Assembly (NCBI GenBank): GCA_964575455.1
Contig: CAZNRX010000013.1
Location: 6,394-70,393 of the forward strand
Source of the DNA: SKLM01 sp964575455
GTDB lineage: Bacteria; Chloroflexota; Anaerolineae; B4-G1
DNA length: 64,000 nt
Direction of reading: 5' to 3'
Below, piece after piece: positions 1 to 9,245 of this stretch (position 1 is its first letter; each line of letters begins with the position of its first letter). The position numbers were made by a program, and so were the translations under genes. A model generated the notes under the pieces. That model ran no database searches, had not been told where the DNA came from, and saw only the letters and a program-made list of their open reading frames with translations.

Positions 1-3000
1 ATGAGCAGCGTCGAGGAATCGGCCCCCGGCACCACGCGCCAGTCGACGTCCTGGGTGGGGAACCACTCCTCGCCGGTGGCCGGCGACGTTGCCCCGGCCC
101 ACTCGCTGCAGGTGCAATCCAACCTCATGCTCATGAGGGGCAGGTTGAGCCCCTCCGTTGTGGATAGACCCGTCCTCTCTACCATCTCCACACTCCGAAC
201 CTCATAGCCAGCCGGGAGTTCGACGTCGACCGTGTAGTAGGGCACCTGAGGCTTTCCCTCTTCGAGCAGGAGATCTCCCTCGGGGATCTCCACGTGGTCC
301 TCGTCGCCGATGACGTCCACCTCGTACGCCGGGATCGAGATGTCGAGCGTCGTAGGTGGCGTCTCCCCGGCGACCATCCTCTCCCCGCCCGCGATGCGCG
401 CCGCTTCGCGGCCCAACACGTTGGACTTGGCCGAATCATCGACAGCACCGAACTTGGGGTCCCCGTAGTAATTGTACTCGGTGACCCAGTACTGCCAACT
501 TTCGCTTCCGGTGCCGGCTTTGTCTCTCTCGTACTGGGTGAAGGCCAGCCCCGCGCTCTCGTGCCACCCCCAGGACCGGAAGAAAGCCGGTCCGGCCGCG
601 TTGTTTCGCCTGCTCGACGATACGTGCGTGGCGCCGATGTAGGCGGCGGCGCCGCTGTCGAAGAAGGCTTCGGCGAAGCCGTCGTCGCCGTCGTGGTTAT
701 CCTCCCGGCTGCCATCCTTGATCCACCACCAATCCCCTTCGTAGTTGCCGGAGAGACACGTGAGCCCCAGAACCAGCGGGTGGGCGTCGAAGTCGACCCG
801 GCCGATGTCCCCTGTGTTGAATGGGGAACAGGAGACCGGGCTTCCGTGCCCCCGGAGCGTGAAGATATCCGTGTCCGGGCCGTCGCTCTGAATCGGGGGC
901 AGGTAACGATCCATCCAGCCGTGCGGATAGTGGCCGTCGAGGACGGAGAGCTTGTTGTCCCCTTGCCGCGCCACCAGGGCCTCCGCCTCGCCATCGCCGT
1001 CGATGTCGCCGACGTCGAACCCGTCGTGGTTGGAGCTGCGGGCCGTGGTGCGGATGCCGTCGAACGCCAGGGAACGGGAGTACAGCTTGTGCCTGCCTCC
1101 ACGGTTGATCTTCCATTCCTCGTCGGTCGCATCCCAATACCAGCCGTCGTTGTTGAAGACGAAGAACCGCCGCTTACCGTCGATCTGATCGTCGATGATA
1201 GTGGCGAACTCGTCCATGCCATCGCCATCCATATCTCCGACGGCGAGCCCATCGTAGTGGGTGAATGGGTCGGCGTCGATCTCGCCGATCTCTGTGCCTG
1301 TGTGGTCGTAGATGTAGATGCGATCCGTGCTGTCGTTGGCCACGACGATCTCGTCCTTGCTCGCCACTACGCCGGACACGTTGCCTGCGCCGAAGCCATC
1401 CCAGGGGGTGAAAGAGACGTAATCCATCGTATCTCTGAGTATCAGCTCCGGGTACGTTCCTCCGGTCTCATAGCTGTAGACGTACACAGTGCCGTAGTCG
1501 TCTGTGGTGGCGAGAATGATCTCATCCCTGTCATCGCCCCAGACGTCACCGGTGGTCACCACGTCCCAGTGATCGACGTCCACGTCGAACTGTGGGAAGG
1601 AGCTCCCCGGAGTGTGACGGGGGTCATCATTGAAGATGGAGATGGTGTCCGATTCATCGGTTGCCACAATGATCTCATCTGCTGTGTGTACGCCATCGAT
1701 GTCCCCCGCGGTCAGCCCGTCGTAGGGCGTGAAGCTGCAGCTGAAGGCGTCCGAGGGCACGCTGCTCCAGGCGTCGAGGTCGCTGTATTCATAGACGAAG
1801 CATTGATCCGAGCTGTCTTCAACCACGATCATCTCGCTCGCGCCGTCGCCGTCCACGTCGGCCAGGATGAACCCGTCATTGCGGGTCAGGGAGAGGTCAA
1901 ACCCTCCTCCCTCCATGGAGATCGGCTCCTTATGGATCCATCTGCTCCAATGGTAGGCGGACGCGCCGTCGTCCATCTGATCGTCCAAAATCGTCTGGAT
2001 GCGCCGCGCGCTGGGCACGAAATCCTCCCAGGATCCCTCGCTGCCGCTGGTGGCGACGCCGAAGGATCTGTCGAAGCCCAGGCCCCCGGCCACCCGTAGG
2101 CTGGCCTCGATTGGCCTGGCGAGGGCCTCTGCGGAGTCGCCGATCAGGCGACCGACGATCAGGTCGGGGGCGCCGTCATTCCCGACCGTGTCCGCGTAAG
2201 GCAGATCGGAGAAGGGGATCTCCTTGGTGGTTTTCTCGCCGCTCCAGTCCATGTCGGGGATGTCCACCGTCCACGAGGGCACGATCTCCGTCTCCCCCAC
2301 GATGAGCAAGTAGCCGTTGGAGAGGTAGTGGTCCTCAACGCCATCGCTGCCTCTCATTGTGGTGCGGCCCCATCCCTTGATCTGATCCTTGGCCTCGTGC
2401 GCCCCGTAGGAAACATAGCCCAAAATGCCGGATTTGCGTTGAGCCAACTCGGCCATCGCCGATAGTAGCTCATTGACAGAATCCCGGCTGGGGTTAGTCA
2501 AGAACAGATTGATAGGGTTAGTCACAATCAGATAGTCTGACGCCCGTTTGGCAAGAAAAACCTCATAAGGGATTGTCCGGGGTCTATCAAAGCTGCCGAC
2601 CTCATGTTCATATTCGCCGCCTCCCCAGTAATCCACAATGCGAACCGGCTCTGCACCGATGGTGTAGTCTATCAGGGTAGAATCGACTGTTTCAGGATAC
2701 AGTATCGGCACTGCCACGTAATCCACGGTGATACTTTCACCCGGACCCAACGTGATGATATCACCACCAGCATCAGTGGAGACATCAATTTCGACATCAC
2801 AGTGTCTGGTGCGAGGTGAGTAATCACTCGTCACCTCATAGTTCTCCGCCTCATCTTCTATGGGATGGAATCCAAATAGACTGTCCTCAATCCTGCCAAA
2901 CATCTCACTGGCGGTCCCACGGTTCTCTACCGTCAGTTCCACCCGGAAGTGATTATCGATTCTGGAGACAGACCTGCTAACATCAAGGCTCGGCTCCCCA

Positions 3001-5642
3001 ACTTCTACATGCAAATAGCGAGAGGTAAGAACTGAACTGCCATCGCTGGCGTGGGCCACGACTTGAAGGTGATACGTCCCCACTCCCAGGCCGCTCACGT
3101 CCCAGGTACACTCGTGCCAGAAATCACTGTCATCAGAAGGGGAGGAGACACACTCCGTGCTGCCGTCTACTTCAAGCATCACCCTGTCAACGGCGTGCTC
3201 TACCTCCCCGCATCTTTTCGGTGAAACACCAAGAGGCAATTCTATGCCCGTCAGACCCACCAGCCACGTGCAAATCCACTCGTACTCGGCGGCACGCGCT
3301 CTAACATCTATGGTCGTCTCTGCGGGCAGCGTGCCCCCGGGATCAACGTAAAGGGTAGGATGGTAGTTGGGCTGGACCTGCAGGTTAATGGGTGCGGGCT
3401 CATACTCCGGCTGATAAACGATGCTCTGTTCGCTCATCAATCCACTCAGGCCAAAGGCTCTTGCCCTGATTGTATGCTCCTCGCCGAAGAAGTCTGCCCG
3501 TGACACTTCCAGAGCAGCAGGGTCGAGGTAGAACTTATAGGGAGACGAGGGGGAATAGTCAATTCCGATTAGCTTGTCATCCAGATAGAACTCGACTCTC
3601 TCAACGCCCAGGGGGTCAGAAGCAGAGATGGTGACCCTGTAGAGCTCTCGGTCCCCCTCAACTCTGGCGACCGTCGGAGAGGATATGCTCGGCGGCTCAC
3701 CGACCTGCTCCGGCTCGGACTCGAAGAAGCCCTCCCCACTGGTCACGGTGTTGCCGGAAGCGTCGGTTGATTTGACGATGTAGTGATAGACCGTCGCCGG
3801 CTTCAAGTCGGTCAAGAGGATCTCGTGTTCGGTTGAATGCTTTGTATCACCCTCCTGGTCCTCGTATTTTCCTGCGTACGTGCCAAACTTCACCACACTG
3901 TCGCTATCCTCGTCGGTCTGCCAGGATACGCGCGCCGAGTCCTGCGCGATCTGCGAGACGACGGGGCCGGAGGTGATCTTGGGCGGCGTGGCATCGCACG
4001 CCCACACCTCCTCCCGGCAGTTGTTCGTCTCGTCGCCTTCGGCGACGGCGTCCTGAAGGTCGGCACACACGCTGACGGTGTCCTTGGGGAATGTGCATTG
4101 CCACTGGTACTCGAAGCACCGGTTCAGCCTCTCCCCCGGCGCCAGCGTTGTCTCTATCAGATGGTCGGCCACTGGCGTGCCGTCAATCGACATCCCGCCG
4201 TAATGCCACATCGGAGCCGTCCCCTCGCCCACGTTCCTGATCTGATAGCAGATCTGACCATTCTCGCGCCATACGTCCGTGATGGTGAGGTCTGGCTTTC
4301 CTTCGGCCGTGGCGGCGTGGGTGGCGGACACGGTCCCGCCGCAGTTGATGGCCGTGACGTCGATGGTCTTCGCGCCGACCACGTCCCAGGTGAAGGTGGC
4401 GGTGGTCTGGGTGAACCCCCCTGCTTGCTCCAGCTCGCCCTGCTCGGTGGCTTCCCAGCTGTAGGTGATGGGCGTGCTGGCCGTGGGCGGGCTGACGGTG
4501 GCGGTGAAGGTGGTCGCTGTGCCGCTGATGACCGTCGTGGGGCCGTCGATGTCCACACCGGTGACGGCGTTGCAGCCCCCTGTGACACCGATGTCGAGGG
4601 TGTAGGGCTTGTCGGAGTCGCAGGCCCCCTGGTTGCCGTAGACGAGGGCGTAGTGATGGCCGCTGTTGGTCGCCGTCTCCTCAATCGTCTCCGCCGCGGT
4701 GCTGCCGTTCTCAGAGCAGTCTAATGTGTTCCGAGCGGGGTCGAAGAGGCAGAGGTTGTAGTCGTGTGGCAGATCGTAGAGGTCTATTTGGATCAGGTCG
4801 CCGGCGTCGACCGGGAACGTGAAGTAGTCGTAATCGGTGCCGTCGCAGCAGATGTAGCTCTCGATGGTGCCCGGCGAGAGAGGCCAGGCCTTCTCGAAGC
4901 TCTCGTTGGGCTCGTAAGGGTCCTCGCAGGTCGGCACCTCGTACGCCACGATCAGACGGGGCCACTGCTGCTTGGCCTCGTTGGAGTAGAACCTGCGCAG
5001 GTGATAGTCTCCCTTCTCCGGCCCTCGCAGCTCCAGGCCGAAGTTGGGGCTGCTGCCGAAGTCCTGGTTGATCCAGTGGTCCTGGATCAGCTCGGTCGCA
5101 TCCCATTCGATCGTGCCCGCTGTTGAGCCGACGCTGGTTGCACCGTGGGCTTCCGAGTCGGGCCGATTGTTCCAGGTCACCGTCTCCTCGTCCCAGCCAG
5201 ACGTCACGCGACGGAGCTCGATATCGACGCTCTTCGCCCCCTGGGCCTCGTAGAGGTGGGCTTGGAAGGTGGCGCTGATGATGGTGGCGTTGGTCGGGAT
5301 GGTCGAGAGATCGAAGCCCACGTAGGAGCGCCGGTCGTCAGGGAACTCGCCGCCGTCCAGGTTCTTCACATCCAGCTCGGTCTCTGCGCCGGTGTTCGTG
5401 GTGGGCGCCACCTCCAAGACGTAGGCGTCGGCTACAGGGTAGAAGGTGTTGCTGGTCTGGTCGACGCGCGTCGGCTGAAGAGCTGTCCACGTCGCCGGCC
5501 ACGGGGAGATCGAGCCAGCGTCGCCCGCTGGCTGGATCTCTCCCTCGGTCGGCTCCGGCTCCCGGGCGTGGCTCATGCCCACTGCTAGAACCAGTAGAAA
5601 CACCAAGATAAACGTGCTGGTGAAGATCCGCTTCCATCTCAT
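1..5642 (-). CDS. Secreted multidomain gingipain-like (family C25) cysteine peptidase, C-terminus beyond window
   Basis: Open from ATG at 5642 to the left edge (1,880 codons) in every stretch I checked; the 3' end is not in the window. An SD GGGAGG precedes the ATG. Residues 1-26 are a signal peptide. Apparent order: DNRLRE-like domain (about 60-230), PPC-type domain (about 236-330), PKD/Ig-like segment, CARDB domain (from GKPDLTITDVW, about 448), fibronectin III (about 548-640), more beta-sandwich sequence, then the C25 module from about 1030 (DYLIVT, YLLIVG, DLIVGRL). The catalytic dyad is visible: His1599 in RGHGS and Cys1629 in LTCLSGNYEG, 30 residues apart as expected for gingipains. Six acidic repeats of the GDxDGDGxxE type (about 1255-1555) lie between the Rossmann part and the dyad, looking like an inserted six-bladed propeller. 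Probable extracellular protease; domain borders are by eye. Confidence 0.88.
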   Translation of the reverse strand, partial: MRWKRIFTSTFILVFLLVLAVGMSHAREPEPTEGEIQPAGDAGSISPWPATWTALQPTRVDQTSNTFYPVADAYVLEVAPTTNTGAETELDVKNLDGGEFPDDRRSYVGFDLSTIPTNATIISATFQAHLYEAQGAKSVDIELRRVTSGWDEETVTWNNRPDSEAHGATSVGSTAGTIEWDATELIQDHWINQDFGSSPNFGLELRGPEKGDYHLRRFYSNEAKQQWPRLIVAYEVPTCEDPYEPNESFEKAWPLSPGTIESYICCDGTDYDYFTFPVDAGDLIQIDLYDLPHDYNLCLFDPARNTLDCSENGSTAAETIEETATNSGHHYALVYGNQGACDSDKPYTLDIGVTGGCNAVTGVDIDGPTTVISGTATTFTATVSPPTASTPITYSWEATEQGELEQAGGFTQTTATFTWDVVGAKTIDVTAINCGGTVSATHAATAEGKPDLTITDVWRENGQICYQIRNVGEGTAPMWHYGGMSIDGTPVADHLIETTLAPGERLNRCFEYQWQCTFPKDTVSVCADLQDAVAEGDETNNCREEVWACDATPPKITSGPVVSQIAQDSARVSWQTDEDSDSVVKFGTYAGKYEDQEGDTKHSTEHEILLTDLKPATVYHYIVKSTDASGNTVTSGEGFFESEPEQVGEPPSISSPTVARVEGDRELYRVTISASDPLGVERVEFYLDDKLIGIDYSPSSPYKFYLDPAALEVSRADFFGEEHTIRARAFGLSGLMSEQSIVYQPEYEPAPINLQVQPNYHPTLYVDPGGTLPAETTIDVRARAAEYEWICTWLVGLTGIELPLGVSPKRCGEVEHAVDRVMLEVDGSTECVSSPSDDSDFWHECTWDVSGLGVGTYHLQVVAHASDGSSVLTSRYLHVEVGEPSLDVSRSVSRIDNHFRVELTVENRGTASEMFGRIEDSLFGFHPIEDEAENYEVTSDYSPRTRHCDVEIDVSTDAGGDIITLGPGESITVDYVAVPILYPETVDSTLIDYTIGAEPVRIVDYWGGGEYEHEVGSFDRPRTIPYEVFLAKRASDYLIVTNPINLFLTNPSRDSVNELLSAMAELAQRKSGILGYVSYGAHEAKDQIKGWGRTTMRGSDGVEDHYLSNGYLLIVGETEIVPSWTVDIPDMDWSGEKTTKEIPFSDLPYADTVGNDGAPDLIVGRLIGDSAEALARPIEASLRVAGGLGFDRSFGVATSGSEGSWEDFVPSARRIQTILDDQMDDGASAYHWSRWIHKEPISMEGGGFDLSLTRNDGFILADVDGDGASEMIVVEDSSDQCFVYEYSDLDAWSSVPSDAFSCSFTPYDGLTAGDIDGVHTADEIIVATDESDTISIFNDDPRHTPGSSFPQFDVDVDHWDVVTTGDVWGDDRDEIILATTDDYGTVYVYSYETGGTYPELILRDTMDYVSFTPWDGFGAGNVSGVVASKDEIVVANDSTDRIYIYDHTGTEIGEIDADPFTHYDGLAVGDMDGDGMDEFATIIDDQIDGKRRFFVFNNDGWYWDATDEEWKINRGGRHKLYSRSLAFDGIRTTARSSNHDGFDVGDIDGDGEAEALVARQGDNKLSVLDGHYPHGWMDRYLPPIQSDGPDTDIFTLRGHGSPVSCSPFNTGDIGRVDFDAHPLVLGLTCLSGNYEGDWWWIKDGSREDNHDGDDGFAEAFFDSGAAAYIGATHVSSSRRNNAAGPAFFRSWGWHESAGLAFTQYERDKAGTGSESWQYWVTEYNYYGDPKFGAVDDSAKSNVLGREAARIAGGERMVAGETPPTTLDISIPAYEVDVIGDEDHVEIPEGDLLLEEGKPQVPYYTVDVELPAGYEVRSVEMVERTGLSTTEGLNLPLMSMRLDCTCSEWAGATSPATGEEWFPTQDVDWRVVPGADSSTLL

Positions 5643-5658
5643 CGCCCTACCTCCCTGA

Positions 5659-5714
5659 TGACTTGTCTACCTGTCTACTTGTGTACTTGCCTACTTGCCC
5701 ACTTGCGTACTTGC
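5659..5714. repeat. Octamer tandem array, 7 imperfect copies of CTACTTGC
   Basis: Seven consecutive 8-bp units (TGACTTGT, CTACCTGT, CTACTTGT, GTACTTGC, CTACTTGC, CCACTTGC, GTACTTGC) lie just upstream of the C25 peptidase start, in the gap to the receiver gene. They are non-coding. The pattern is read directly; any function is unknown. Confidence 0.9.
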
Positions 5715-5739
5715 ACCCTTCACGATTCTCCTCATCGCG

Positions 5740-6099
5740 TCACTTCGACGGCCATCTCTCCACCACCTCCAGTTCCAAATCGTCCTTGGACACGAACGTC
5801 TCGGCGCCCGAGGCCTCCGCTGCCGTACGAAAGGCGTCGGCCTGGTCGCAGTAGGCGCTCACCAGGATGACCCGCAGGTGGGGAGCCAGGACCTTGAGCC
5901 GGCGCGTGCCCTCCAGCCCGTTGACGCCCGGCAATACCACGTCCACCACCGCCAGGTCCGGCCGCAGGGCCTGCACCAGCGATTCGGCTTCGGGGATGTC
6001 CCCAGCCTCGCCCACGACGGTCAGGCCGGCCAGGGTCAGCAGGCGGCGCAGATGGTGGCGAAAGCTGGCTTGGTCGTCCACGATCAGGACACGGGTCAT
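5740..6099 (-). CDS. Single-domain response regulator (CheY-like receiver)
   Basis: The 119-residue protein is a receiver domain only. It has the acidic pocket VDDQ (Asp8/Asp9), phospho-acceptor Asp53 in VVDVVLP, a switch Ser in LVSAY and the conserved Lys in VSKDD. No DNA-binding output domain follows, so it probably acts by protein contact or phospho-relay. The start is set at MTRVLIVDD (ATG 6099), because the 20 residues upstream are encoded by a heptamer tandem array and are unlikely to be translated. No histidine kinase is adjacent; the nearest is the kinase ending at 7029, which has its own regulator. Partner unknown. Confidence 0.88.
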   Translation of the reverse strand: MTRVLIVDDQASFRHHLRRLLTLAGLTVVGEAGDIPEAESLVQALRPDLAVVDVVLPGVNGLEGTRRLKVLAPHLRVILVSAYCDQADAFRTAAEASGAETFVSKDDLELEVVERWPSK

Positions 6100-6111
6100 A
6101 GGATGTGTTCC

Positions 6112-6146
6112 GTGATGCGTAATGCGTGATGCGTAATGCGTAATGT
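6112..6146. repeat. Heptamer tandem array, 5 copies of GTRATGC
   Basis: Five 7-bp units (GTGATGC, GTAATGC, GTGATGC, GTAATGC, GTAATGT) lie 13 nt upstream of the receiver gene start, so on the minus strand they fall in its 5' leader as GCATYAC units. The same length and copy number occur at 30273-30307. Confidence 0.9.
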
Positions 6147-6306
6147 ACGGTGGGGGCACTCAACGTGCTACGCGCCTCCCACCTCCTCTGGGCTCCTGAG
6201 CGGTGTGGGAAAGAAGCCCTTACTCACGCCTACTATAGCATAGGTGAGCGCCGTTGTCATCGGGGTGGTGTACTGTTTCGGAGGGGAAACGTGGTACTGG
6301 AGTACT

Positions 6307-6338
6307 GAGCGATAGAGCGATAGGGCGATGGAGCGACT
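6307..6338. repeat. Octamer tandem array, 4 copies of GAGCGATA
   Basis: The units are GAGCGATA, GAGCGATA, GGGCGATG and GAGCGACT. They lie in the non-coding gap between the receiver gene and the DUF5678-like gene. A related octamer array (AGCGATTA-type on the minus strand) overlaps the stop codon of the PRPP synthetase gene at 41634-41657. Confidence 0.85.
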
Positions 6339-6383
6339 CGGTGAGTCAGGCGGGCGGCGGGGCGATGCTGCGGTCGTAGGGTA

Positions 6384-6830
6384 TCATCGCTGTCTCAGGC
6401 GGGGTCCGGTTATCTTGTAGACCCGTGGCGTCTCTTCGACCTTCTGGACGTACATGGGCACATAACCGATCTGGTCGTAGGCTCGTTCTGCTACCTCGGC
6501 TACGCTCTCGCCAGGGGCTCCTATCTCCACGACCTGGCAGTCGTGAATGGCCACGACCTGGCCACGATATCGCTCCAGCAGCTCGGGCAGCATGCGCTCA
6601 AAAGCCGCCACTTCGCGTGCAAACTGATCGTCCACCTGCTGTGCCTGGGCCCGGCGCTGCTGTCGCTCGCGCCAGGCGCGAAACGCCTCGTACTCTTCGG
6701 GCGGCACCAATACGCCGATGGTCTGCTCGCCGCGCAGCACGCGCACCGGCCCCTCGGCCAGCGTATCCTCGTCGAGGGCGAGGGTATAGGGAGATTGACC
6801 TTCCTTCAGGGTCAGCGTCTTCACGCTCAT
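6384..6830 (-). CDS. Small hypothetical protein with DUF5678-like C-terminus
   Basis: A 148-residue cytosolic protein. The N-terminal half (VRVLRGEQTIGVLVPPEEYE followed by a charged helix) resembles antitoxin-like or Phd-type leaders. The C-terminal part, LERYRGQVVAIHDCQVVEIG and onward, matches the DUF5678 pattern (yrGxwVAixdgxvv). SD GGAGG lies only 2 nt before the ATG at 6830 but 8 nt before the in-frame GTG at 6824, so the GTG may be the true start, giving a protein two residues shorter. No toxin gene is adjacent and no function is assigned. Confidence 0.7.
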   Translation of the reverse strand: MSVKTLTLKEGQSPYTLALDEDTLAEGPVRVLRGEQTIGVLVPPEEYEAFRAWRERQQRRAQAQQVDDQFAREVAAFERMLPELLERYRGQVVAIHDCQVVEIGAPGESVAEVAERAYDQIGYVPMYVQKVEETPRVYKITGPRLRQR

Positions 6831-6940
6831 CACCTCCACTCGAAATGTAGCACAGGATCTCTGGGCTGTCAACGGACCTTAGCTTCAGACACTCGCGCAC
6901 CGATGGTGGGGTTCTGGGAGAGCTGGCTCAATCCGGTTTC

Positions 6941-7010
6941 GGCGGGTATGGAAACCCGCCCTACATGTGAGAGAAGAACATACATGGTAGGGCAGGTTTC
7001 CATACCTGCC
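6941..7010. repeat. Pair of inverted hairpin repeats (GGCGGGT..ACCCGCC and GGCAGGT..ACCTGCC)
   Basis: Two hairpins, at 6941-6960 and 6991-7010, have complementary loops (ATGGAA and TTCCAT), so they are inverted copies of one element. One stem base pair has changed on both arms (G-C to A-T), keeping the pairing. Copies of the same element occur at 20815 and 51521. The site lies just downstream of the histidine-kinase stop codon and could act as a terminator, but no T-tract follows. Confidence 0.85.
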
Positions 7011-7028
7011 GAAGTTCTTCCGGGGAGG

Positions 7029-9245
7029 TCAATCTGGCCTGACCACGCGCACGGTCGTCCCGTAGCCCGGCGCCGATTCCACCGTCAGTCGTCCGCCGAT
7101 GAGATCGACCCGCTCCTGCATCCCCGCCAGGCCGAAATGGCCCTGGTCCGTCAGGCCATACAGATCGGCGGGCATGTCGAAGCCGCGCCCGTCATCCTGG
7201 ACCGTCAGGCGGAGTCCGGATGGTCCCTTCGTCAACCGAATGGCGACCTGGCTGGCCTCCGCGTGACGGGCGACGTTGATCAGCGCTTCCTGCACCACGC
7301 GGTAGAGGTTCACGGCCACCTCGTCCGAAAGCGAGCGCAGATCCGCGTTGGGAGGCAGGTCCAGGGCGACGTCCGCGCCGATCTGATCTCGCCAGTCCTC
7401 CACCAGGGCGCGCAGGGCGGCGCCCAGCCCCAGCGTGTCCAGCATCGGCGGCCGCAGCTCGACGCAGACCCGCCGCAGGTCGGCCAGCAGGCGCCGCACC
7501 TCGCCGCGGATCGCGGCCAGCTCTGCCGTCACCGGAGAGCGCTCCTCGCCGGACGACACCAACAACAGGCCCAGCTGCATGTTCAACCCGATCAACAGCT
7601 GGACCGGCCCGTCGTGCAGGTCGCGGGCCAGGCGCGCCCGTTCCTCCTCGCGAGAGCGGAGCAGCTGATGCTGGGTCTCGCGGATCTCGCGCAGCCGGCG
7701 GCGCAGCGCCTCCACCAGGAGCACGTTGCTCAGGGCGATCTCCGCCTGGCGGGCCAGCGTCTGGAGGATGCGGCGGTCGTCCGCCGTGAGGTCATCGCCG
7801 TCGCGCCGCGGCCCCACGGTCCACAGGCCGCGCACCTGGCCCTGGAACCGAAGGGGGAGCCGGAGCGCGGAGGTAGGGGGGTGGGATGTGCCGGGGACCT
7901 GGTCTGCGCTGCCGATCCAGAGGTCTGCATGCCGCAGGTGCATCATGTCCGGGACCTGGCGGGTCAGCACGTCGGTCAGCTGTTGGCGATCCAGGCTGCG
8001 GGCCAGGGCATCGCTGACCGTCTCCACCACGCCCGGGTAGTCGTACCATCCGCCGTAGAAGAGGCGGTCCATCAGGCGCTGAGCTCGCTTACGCGCCCAG
8101 TTGAAGCCGAGGCCGACCAGCAGCGTCAGCACGGAGACGACCAGGATCTGCGCCGCCACATCGTCGGGCAGGAAGCGGTAAAGCAGCAGAAATGGTCCCA
8201 GGTAGAGCAGCAGAATGCCCAGCGAGAGCAGGACGTAGACCAGCGCGCGGTTGAGCAGCCGGTCGATCTCGAAGAGCCTGTGACGGGCGATGGCGAGCAG
8301 GTAGCCGAACGGCGCCAGGACCATGAAGAAGCCGGCCGTCCACGCGAGCGGACGCCAGGTTCGGTGCAGGATGTAGGGCAGGATGTAGATGGTGATGGTC
8401 GGTATGCCCGCCGCCAGGTTTCCAAACAGGATCAGCCTCAGTCGGCGGCGGTCGTCGGGGGACGCGTGCCGCACGTAGACGTAGATCGGGAGGGCGCCGA
8501 CGACCAGAAGCTCCAGCGCCGTGACGATCAGGGCCACGCGCACCCAGACGCCCTCCAGCAGCCACGTGGCGGCGATGGCGGCCAGCGTGAGCGCGTAGGC
8601 CAGCGTCAGCATCCGGCGGCGGTCACGTGGGCCACCCCAGAGGACGGGAAAGGTGACGGCGTGATGGAGCATCAGGGGCGCCGCCAGCTGGAAGCACGCC
8701 CTGGCCAGGTGCGTCATCCACGGCATGCGCGTGCCCTCAGGGTGGGCCAGGAGGAAGAGACCCGCCACGGCCAGGACCTGCATCAAGAGAAAGAGAATCC
8801 GCACGTCCAGCCGATGAAAGCGGCGCCACAGCAACACCGTCCCCACGCTCCAGAAGACCAGGGCCGTCACCACGCCGCTGATCAAGGGCCAGCGGTTGAC
8901 CTTCACCAGGGGCACGAAGTAGAGCTCCATGTCGAGACGCCGGTCCCCGCGCTGCACCTTGGCCCTGTAGTTGCCCGGCGTTCGGTTGTGCCAATCAGCG
9001 AAGGGCACCCCTTCCACCGAGAGGATGACGTCGCCCTCCCACAGCCCGGCCCAGTCGGCGAAGCTGTGCTGCGACACGTGAAGCACGCGCCCGCTCTCCT
9101 CGTCGACGACGAAGTCGAGGGTCGCCGTGCTCCATTGGAAGTAAACGTCGTAGCTCACCAGCGCCAGGGGAATCAGCGTCAGCAGCACGAACAGAGGGCG
9201 CAGCCACCGTTGGCGGGGCTCGAGGGGGCGCTCAGCGGGGCGCAT
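7029..9245 (-). CDS. Membrane sensor histidine kinase, NarX/LiaS type (HisKA_3)
   Basis: 738 residues. A first membrane segment at about 17-38 is followed by a PDZ-like extracytoplasmic stretch (SFADWAGLWEGDVILSVEG). About seven further hydrophobic segments (120-380) follow, then a GAF-like region, then the dimerisation/phospho-acceptor helix with His544 in ARLARDLHDGPVQ, and a C-terminal HATPase (N box NVARHAEA, G1 DDGRGFD, G2 GHFGLAGM). This is the HPK7/NarL-partner architecture. Its start overlaps the stop of the upstream NarL-type regulator by 14 bp (9232-9245), so the two are translationally coupled and very probably a cognate pair. They lie directly behind the sodium decarboxylase genes. 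The PDZ-like segment may be where the signal is read; this is inferred. Confidence 0.9.
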   Translation of the reverse strand: MRPAERPLEPRQRWLRPLFVLLTLIPLALVSYDVYFQWSTATLDFVVDEESGRVLHVSQHSFADWAGLWEGDVILSVEGVPFADWHNRTPGNYRAKVQRGDRRLDMELYFVPLVKVNRWPLISGVVTALVFWSVGTVLLWRRFHRLDVRILFLLMQVLAVAGLFLLAHPEGTRMPWMTHLARACFQLAAPLMLHHAVTFPVLWGGPRDRRRMLTLAYALTLAAIAATWLLEGVWVRVALIVTALELLVVGALPIYVYVRHASPDDRRRLRLILFGNLAAGIPTITIYILPYILHRTWRPLAWTAGFFMVLAPFGYLLAIARHRLFEIDRLLNRALVYVLLSLGILLLYLGPFLLLYRFLPDDVAAQILVVSVLTLLVGLGFNWARKRAQRLMDRLFYGGWYDYPGVVETVSDALARSLDRQQLTDVLTRQVPDMMHLRHADLWIGSADQVPGTSHPPTSALRLPLRFQGQVRGLWTVGPRRDGDDLTADDRRILQTLARQAEIALSNVLLVEALRRRLREIRETQHQLLRSREEERARLARDLHDGPVQLLIGLNMQLGLLLVSSGEERSPVTAELAAIRGEVRRLLADLRRVCVELRPPMLDTLGLGAALRALVEDWRDQIGADVALDLPPNADLRSLSDEVAVNLYRVVQEALINVARHAEASQVAIRLTKGPSGLRLTVQDDGRGFDMPADLYGLTDQGHFGLAGMQERVDLIGGRLTVESAPGYGTTVRVVRPD

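Noticed and set aside
294..2099. 600-codon open frame on the plus strand opposite the C25 peptidase gene
   Set aside because: It reads as the complement of acidic repeats (runs of Val/Asp/Gly without domains), has no ribosome-binding site, and the minus strand carries clear family motifs over the same bases.
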